This document shows, in pieces, positions 16,336-20,418 of a stretch of 20,418 nt of DNA. The stretch spans positions 1 through 20,418 of the forward strand of contig JAIDJZ010000295.1 in the NCBI GenBank assembly GCA_029051965.1, read 5' to 3'. Made by a program: the position numbers and the translations under genes. The DNA is from Paramuribaculum sp. (GTDB lineage: Bacteria; Bacteroidota; Bacteroidia; Bacteroidales; Muribaculaceae). The notes under the pieces are model-generated. The model was not told the DNA's origin, ran no database searches, and saw only the letters and a list, made by a program, of their open reading frames with translations. Positions within the stretch are counted from its first letter, which is position 1; the number at the start of each line of letters is the position of its first letter.

Positions 16336-19202
16336 CGCAGCTCACCGACTCTAAAAAACAACCTGCCGACTCCGAATCCGCCGAACAGCCCATGAACACC
16401 GAAACGCTCGAGGTTCTGGGCGCAAGGGTTCACAATCTCAAGAACATAGACGTCAGCATCCCCCACAACGCGCTGACAGTCATCACCGGACTCTCCGGAT
16501 CCGGAAAATCATCGCTTGCCTTCGACACAATCTACGCCGAAGGCCAGCGACGCTACATCGAGACATTCTCCTCCTATGCACGCAACATGCTCGGAAACAT
16601 GGAACGTCCCGACGTCGACAAGATCACCGGACTGAGTCCCGTCATCTCGATCGAACAGAAAACCATCAACCGCAATCCGCGAAGCACCATCGGCACGACA
16701 ACCGAAATCTACGACTTCCTGCGACTTCTCTATGCACGCATAGGCCGCGCCGTCAGCTATCTTTCCGGCGAACCGATGGTCAAATATTCAGAGGAGAAGA
16801 TCGTGCGCCTCATCCTTGACCGGTTTGAGGGACACAGGGTCTACATCCTTGCTCCGCTCGTCAAAAACCGCAAGGGACACTACAAGGAACTTTTCGAATC
16901 GATCCGAAAGAAAGGCTATCTGACTGTACGTATCGACGGTCACCTGAAAGAGGTCACCCCGGGAATGAAACTTGACCGCTATAAAAACCACTCGATCGAA
17001 GCGGTCATCGACCGGCTGAAAGTCAGCGCAAAAGACGAGACGCGACTCCACGACACCATTGACGAGGCTCTCCGCCAGGGCGAGAAACAGATGATGGTCT
17101 ATGATGTTGAGGAAGACCGCATCTATCAGTTCTCGCAGCAACTGATGGATCCGACGACCGGACTCTCCTACCGCGAACCCGCACCCCACAACTTCTCATT
17201 CAATTCGCCTCAGGGCTACTGTCCTAAATGCAAAGGACTCGGCTACGTCAACATGGTCGACCGCGCCAAGATTTTTCCTGACGAGAAACTGTCGATCCAC
17301 GCCGGAGGCATCGCGCCGCTCGGCCGCTACCGTGATTCGATGATCTTCCATCAGATCGAGGCAATCTGCAAGAAATACGGCTGTACGCTTAAGACTCCCG
17401 TCGGAGAGATCCCGCAGGAGGCGATCGACGACATTGTCAACGGAACTGACGAACGACTCGAAATGCCGTCCGGCTCACTTTCCGCGCTCTACTCATTTGC
17501 CTATGAAGGGCTGGCAAAATATCTCGAGCTGCAACTCGATGACGACTCCGGCAGTCAGGCAAAAAAATGGAGCGGACAGTTTTTTTCGCGTGCAGCCTGC
17601 CCTGAATGCGGCGGCAAACGCCTCAACCGCGAAGCCCTCCACTTCTTCATCGACGGAAAAAACATTTCCGAACTCGCATCGATGGACATCCGCCGCCTCC
17701 ACGACTGGACTCTCGACATCGAGAAGCGGCTCACCAGCCAGGAAGCGACAATCGGCAGGGAGATTTTCAAGGAGATCCGGTCGCGCCTGGGATTTCTTGT
17801 CGATGTCGGACTCGAATACCTGTCGCTCGACCGCGCGTCGGCAACACTGTCCGGCGGCGAGAGCCAGCGAATACGGCTCGCCACACAGATCGGCTCGGAA
17901 CTGGTCAATGTGCTCTATATCCTCGACGAACCATCGATCGGACTGCATCAGCGCGACAACCGGCGTCTTATCGATTCTCTGAAAAAGCTTCGCGACGCCA
18001 GCAACTCGATTATCGTTGTCGAACACGACAAAGAGATGATGCTCGAGGCCGACTATGTTGTCGACATCGGTCCGAACGCAGGCCGCAAGGGCGGAAAGGT
18101 CGTGTTTCAGGGCACTCCCGCCGAGATGAAAGAAATGTCGACCCTGACCTCCGACTATCTGTTCGGCCGCAGGAAAATCGAAATCCCGGAGCAGCGGCGC
18201 AAAGGCTCCGGAAAAACGCTCGAACTGACAGGCGCGTCGGGCCACAACCTGCGCAATGTCGATCTGAGATTGCCGCTCGGCACACTGACCTGCATCTGCG
18301 GCGTCAGCGGTTCCGGCAAGTCAACACTCATCAACCATACACTCCAGCCGATTCTGTCGGCCCACTTCTACCGCTCGCTCAAAACACCGCTCCCCTACAC
18401 CGCTATCAACGGACTGGAAAATATCGACAAGGTTGTCACAGTCGACCAGACTCCGCTTGGAAAATCGCCCAGATCGAATCCGGCGACCTATACCGGTGTC
18501 TTCTCCGACATACGCAACCTGTTCGTCAATCTTCCCGAAGCCAAAATACGCGGCTACAAACCGGGGCGATTCTCATTCAACGTCAAAGGAGGCCGCTGCG
18601 AGACCTGCGGAGGCAACGGCTACCGCACGATCGAAATGAACTTCCTGCCCGACGTTCTGGTTCCGTGTGAGACCTGCGGAGGACGACGCTACAACCGCGA
18701 GACTCTCGAAGTCAGATTCAAAGGAAAATCCATTGCCGATGTCCTTGACATGACGATAAACCAGGCAGTCGAATTCTTTTCCGGCGTGCCCGCAATCCTC
18801 AAAAAAATAAAGGTACTTCAGGAAATCGGTCTGGGCTACATTAAACTCGGACAACCCTCAAGCACCCTTTCGGGCGGAGAGAACCAGCGTGTCAAACTGG
18901 CCACCGAACTTGCCAAACGCGACACCGGCAAAACCCTATTCCTACTCGACGAACCGACAACCGGGCTTCATTTCGAAGATATCAGAATCCTGCTCGGAGT
19001 GTTCAACCGACTCGTTGACAAAGGCAATACGGTCGTTGTCATCGAGCATAATCTCGACGTCATCAAAGCTGCCGACCATGTCATCGACATGGGCCCCGAA
19101 GGAGGAGAAAACGGCGGCCGCATTCTTGCGGAGGGTACGCCGGAGGAGGTTGCGCTGGCCGACTCGCCGACAGCTCCATTTCTCCGCGAAGAGCTATCCT
19201 GA
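16332..19202 (+). CDS. uvrA: Excinuclease ABC subunit A
   Basis: UvrA is the damage-recognising ATPase of nucleotide excision repair; as a dimer it loads UvrB on lesions. Both ABC modules are complete: Walker [10 protein letters not shown] and GVSGSGKST, signatures [12 protein letters not shown] and [12 protein letters not shown], and Walker B/D-loop [12 protein letters not shown] and [12 protein letters not shown]. Zinc ligands are visible as CPKC and CPEC in the first half and CETC (twice) in the second. I take the ATG at 16332 (956 residues), which gives an ATGA overlap with the upstream gene, as seen elsewhere in this window. ATGs at 16320 and 16392 are also possible; the conserved part begins at [14 protein letters not shown] strong terminator follows, so it is the last gene of its operon. 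Confidence 0.97.
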   Translation: MTQLTDSKKQPADSESAEQPMNTETLEVLGARVHNLKNIDVSIPHNALTVITGLSGSGKSSLAFDTIYAEGQRRYIETFSSYARNMLGNMERPDVDKITGLSPVISIEQKTINRNPRSTIGTTTEIYDFLRLLYARIGRAVSYLSGEPMVKYSEEKIVRLILDRFEGHRVYILAPLVKNRKGHYKELFESIRKKGYLTVRIDGHLKEVTPGMKLDRYKNHSIEAVIDRLKVSAKDETRLHDTIDEALRQGEKQMMVYDVEEDRIYQFSQQLMDPTTGLSYREPAPHNFSFNSPQGYCPKCKGLGYVNMVDRAKIFPDEKLSIHAGGIAPLGRYRDSMIFHQIEAICKKYGCTLKTPVGEIPQEAIDDIVNGTDERLEMPSGSLSALYSFAYEGLAKYLELQLDDDSGSQAKKWSGQFFSRAACPECGGKRLNREALHFFIDGKNISELASMDIRRLHDWTLDIEKRLTSQEATIGREIFKEIRSRLGFLVDVGLEYLSLDRASATLSGGESQRIRLATQIGSELVNVLYILDEPSIGLHQRDNRRLIDSLKKLRDASNSIIVVEHDKEMMLEADYVVDIGPNAGRKGGKVVFQGTPAEMKEMSTLTSDYLFGRRKIEIPEQRRKGSGKTLELTGASGHNLRNVDLRLPLGTLTCICGVSGSGKSTLINHTLQPILSAHFYRSLKTPLPYTAINGLENIDKVVTVDQTPLGKSPRSNPATYTGVFSDIRNLFVNLPEAKIRGYKPGRFSFNVKGGRCETCGGNGYRTIEMNFLPDVLVPCETCGGRRYNRETLEVRFKGKSIADVLDMTINQAVEFFSGVPAILKKIKVLQEIGLGYIKLGQPSSTLSGGENQRVKLATELAKRDTGKTLFLLDEPTTGLHFEDIRILLGVFNRLVDKGNTVVVIEHNLDVIKAADHVIDMGPEGGENGGRILAEGTPEEVALADSPTAPFLREELS

Positions 19203-19210
19203 CCCGACAG

Positions 19211-19258
19211 AAAAAAACAGTCATCACAGCCATTCCGCCGTAATGACTGTTTTTTTTT
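19211..19258 (+). terminator. Intrinsic terminator after uvrA
   Basis: ACAGTCAT (19217-19224) pairs with ATGACTGT (19243-19250) across an 18-base loop. An A-run before and a T-run after lengthen the stem, and the T-run continues to about 19258. The symmetric A/T flanks would let it work in both directions. Confidence 0.85.
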
Positions 19259-19259
19259 G

Positions 19260-19267
19260 TAACTTTG
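19260..19267 (+). promoter_or_regulatory. -7 box of the porin gene
   Basis: TAACTTTG followed by C matches the Bacteroidetes -7 consensus exactly and lies 31 bases before the ATG at 19299, giving a leader of about 25 bases. The -33 region coincides with the stem and T-run of the uvrA terminator. Confidence 0.6.
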
Positions 19268-19298
19268 CAGCCGCAAACCAATCAATCAGTCATCACAC

Positions 19299-20318
19299 AT
19301 GTCCTTACCTGTAAGACTTCTTTGCTCGCTGCTCTGCGCGGGAGTTTCATTTTCGCTCTTTGCCGAAAAAAATGATTCAATCTCCTATCGTCCCAACTTC
19401 CACGGAACACTACGTCCCCGAATGGAACTATCGACCGAAGACAACGAATTCCGCTTTCAGCTCCGCAACGCCCGCGTCAGCATGGACGGACAGATCTCTC
19501 CCTCGATCGACTATTTCATTCAGGTCGACGCCTGCGACCGCGGGACAATGAAGTTTCTTGACGGATGGGCACGCATCAAGGTTGCCGACGGACTGAAATT
19601 CCAGGCCGGACAATTCAGAATGCCGTTTGCGGTCGATCCGTTCCGCGCACCTCACAACTACGTATTCTCCAACAGATCATTCATCGGAAAACAGATTTTC
19701 AACTGGCGCGCTGTCGGAGCGAAAGTTTCCTATACCCTTCCCCGCACGCCTCTCACACTCGAAGCCGGCGTGTTCAATCCCAAATCAATTTCCGACCACA
19801 CTCCCTGGAACAAAACAGCGGCATTCGCCTCCAAAGCACTTTACAAAGCGGGCGACTTCACATTTGCTGCCGGCTACGCTTCAATAAAGCCGACAGACAC
19901 ACGAATGAACGCCCTCGACGGATGCATCACATGGAAAACCGGCCGCTGGACGACAGAAGCCGAATATCTCTACACGCATTATGTCCACAACCGCTTCAAA
20001 GCATCCCACGCCTACAACGCCTACACAACCTACGCGATGCCGATAAAGGCCGGAATCTTCAACCGGCTCTCATTTCAGGGACGTTTCGACGGAATCACGG
20101 CACACAGCTCCGGAAAATTCAACGAAGATGGACAACTCGAGGCCAACGATCCTGCACGCAACCGCATAACAGTCGGCACAACGATCAGCTACATCCGGTC
20201 GAAATCAATGTATCTCGACATACGCGCCGACTACGAGAAATATTTCTACCATTCGGGCGTGACCGTAACCCCTGAAATGGGCGACAAACTGGTGCTTGAA
20301 ATGGTTCTGCGGTTCTAA
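19299..20318 (+). CDS. Outer-membrane porin, phosphate-selective porin O/P-like
   Basis: This is a 339-residue outer-membrane beta-barrel. A signal peptide (MSLPVRLLCSLLCAGVSFSLFA, cleavage near residue 22) is followed by alternating amphipathic strands. The family-typical N-terminal pattern is present: PNFHGTLRPRMEL, FRFQLRNARVSMDGQI, YFIQVDACDRG, DGWARIKVADGLKFQAGQFRMPF. The chain ends in LVLEMVLRF; a terminal Phe is the usual Bam recognition end. These features match the porin O/P family (PF07396), which in Bacteroidetes is common and whose substrate is not reliably phosphate. It is transcribed from its own promoter. No regulator or solute-binding gene sits beside it. Its stop codon touches the second copy of the dispersed 21-bp repeat. 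Confidence 0.87.
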   Translation: MSLPVRLLCSLLCAGVSFSLFAEKNDSISYRPNFHGTLRPRMELSTEDNEFRFQLRNARVSMDGQISPSIDYFIQVDACDRGTMKFLDGWARIKVADGLKFQAGQFRMPFAVDPFRAPHNYVFSNRSFIGKQIFNWRAVGAKVSYTLPRTPLTLEAGVFNPKSISDHTPWNKTAAFASKALYKAGDFTFAAGYASIKPTDTRMNALDGCITWKTGRWTTEAEYLYTHYVHNRFKASHAYNAYTTYAMPIKAGIFNRLSFQGRFDGITAHSSGKFNEDGQLEANDPARNRITVGTTISYIRSKSMYLDIRADYEKYFYHSGVTVTPEMGDKLVLEMVLRF

Positions 20319-20338
20319 GAGCCGGTTCCCCAATATTT
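20318..20338 (+). repeat. Dispersed 21-bp repeat, copy 2
   Basis: This is an exact inverted copy of 11075-11095, beginning on the last base of the porin stop codon. The sequence beyond it shows only loose similarity to the flank of copy 1 (both contain an AAG, TCG and AGATGT succession), so a longer but diverged element is possible. Confidence 0.8.
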
Positions 20339-20418
20339 GTAAACGCTGGGGCGGTCAAGTGTCGTGCAGATGTGTTCGCGCAGTGAGGGAGCAATGCGGT
20401 TGCATTGTGACCGAAACA
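20339..20418. other. Window edge: possible structured leader, no gene identified
   Basis: No convincing gene is visible. A hairpin (CAATGC/GCATTG, 20392-20397 with 20402-20407, loop GGTT) lies next to an outer pairing of CGGTCA (20352-20357) with TGACCG (20408-20413). This may be the leader of the next gene. Confidence 0.3.

Noticed and set aside
11075..20338. Composite transposon bounded by the 21-bp inverted copies
   Set aside because: The enclosed genes are core functions (uvrA, two-component system, porin); there is no transposase and no target duplication.
1..20418. CRISPR array, tRNA, rRNA, phage or toxin-antitoxin module
   Set aside because: I saw no regularly spaced repeats, no cloverleaf with a CCA-type acceptor, no rRNA-like segments and no paired small toxin/antitoxin frames.

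Overview
The window looks like a core-chromosome segment of a Bacteroidales bacterium. A gut Muribaculaceae-type genome is my best guess, but that is inferred from protein style rather than from a marker gene. The reasons are: DXS, TrkA and TrkH of Bacteroidetes type in one operon; a type IX secretion (CHU_C-like) C-terminal domain; a porin O/P family barrel; a five-repeat DUF349 protein; no Shine-Dalgarno sequences; and several TAnnTTTG-type -7 boxes characteristic of the Bacteroidetes sigma factor. I found no phage, transposase, CRISPR array, tRNA or rRNA gene.

Layout. 1-4890 (+): the tail of an unidentified membrane protein, then dxs, trkA and trkH. The first three genes are joined by 4-base ATGA overlaps. 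4906-7220 (-): a small operon of an unrecognised lipoprotein followed by a RecD/Dda-type SF1B helicase, convergent with trkH. 7220-7406: a 187-bp segment bounded by perfect 21-bp inverted repeats that ends on the lipoprotein start codon. 7470-8861 (-): a WcaJ-type sugar-phosphate transferase that starts surface-polysaccharide assembly. 8862-8996: a short GC-rich gap with an unusually dense predicted RNA structure. 8997-10925 (-): a large DUF349 repeat protein. 10926-11383: a divergent regulatory gap with a candidate small RNA on the minus strand. 11384-13508 (+): an OmpR-type response regulator overlapping its histidine kinase. 13509-13988: a gene-free stretch with a strong terminator and a candidate small RNA. 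13989-19258 (+): a secreted protein with a T9SS-type sorting domain, a lytic transglycosylase and uvrA, ending at a strong terminator. 19299-20318 (+): a porin O/P-like barrel with its own promoter.

How it fits together. Most genes are housekeeping: isoprenoid precursors, potassium uptake, envelope glycan start-up, peptidoglycan cleavage, DNA repair and outer-membrane transport. The unusual material is between the genes. The inverted-repeat segment at 7220-7406 has the size and layout of Bacteroidales invertible promoters and would control the lipoprotein-helicase operon. Two orphan promoter-terminator units (about 11096-11180 on minus and 13598-13780 on plus) look like small RNAs. The three-hairpin element at 8893-8976 lies just before the polysaccharide-initiating transferase. 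A 21-bp sequence also occurs twice in inverted orientation, 9.2 kb apart. All of these are read from sequence alone; none has been folded or searched computationally.
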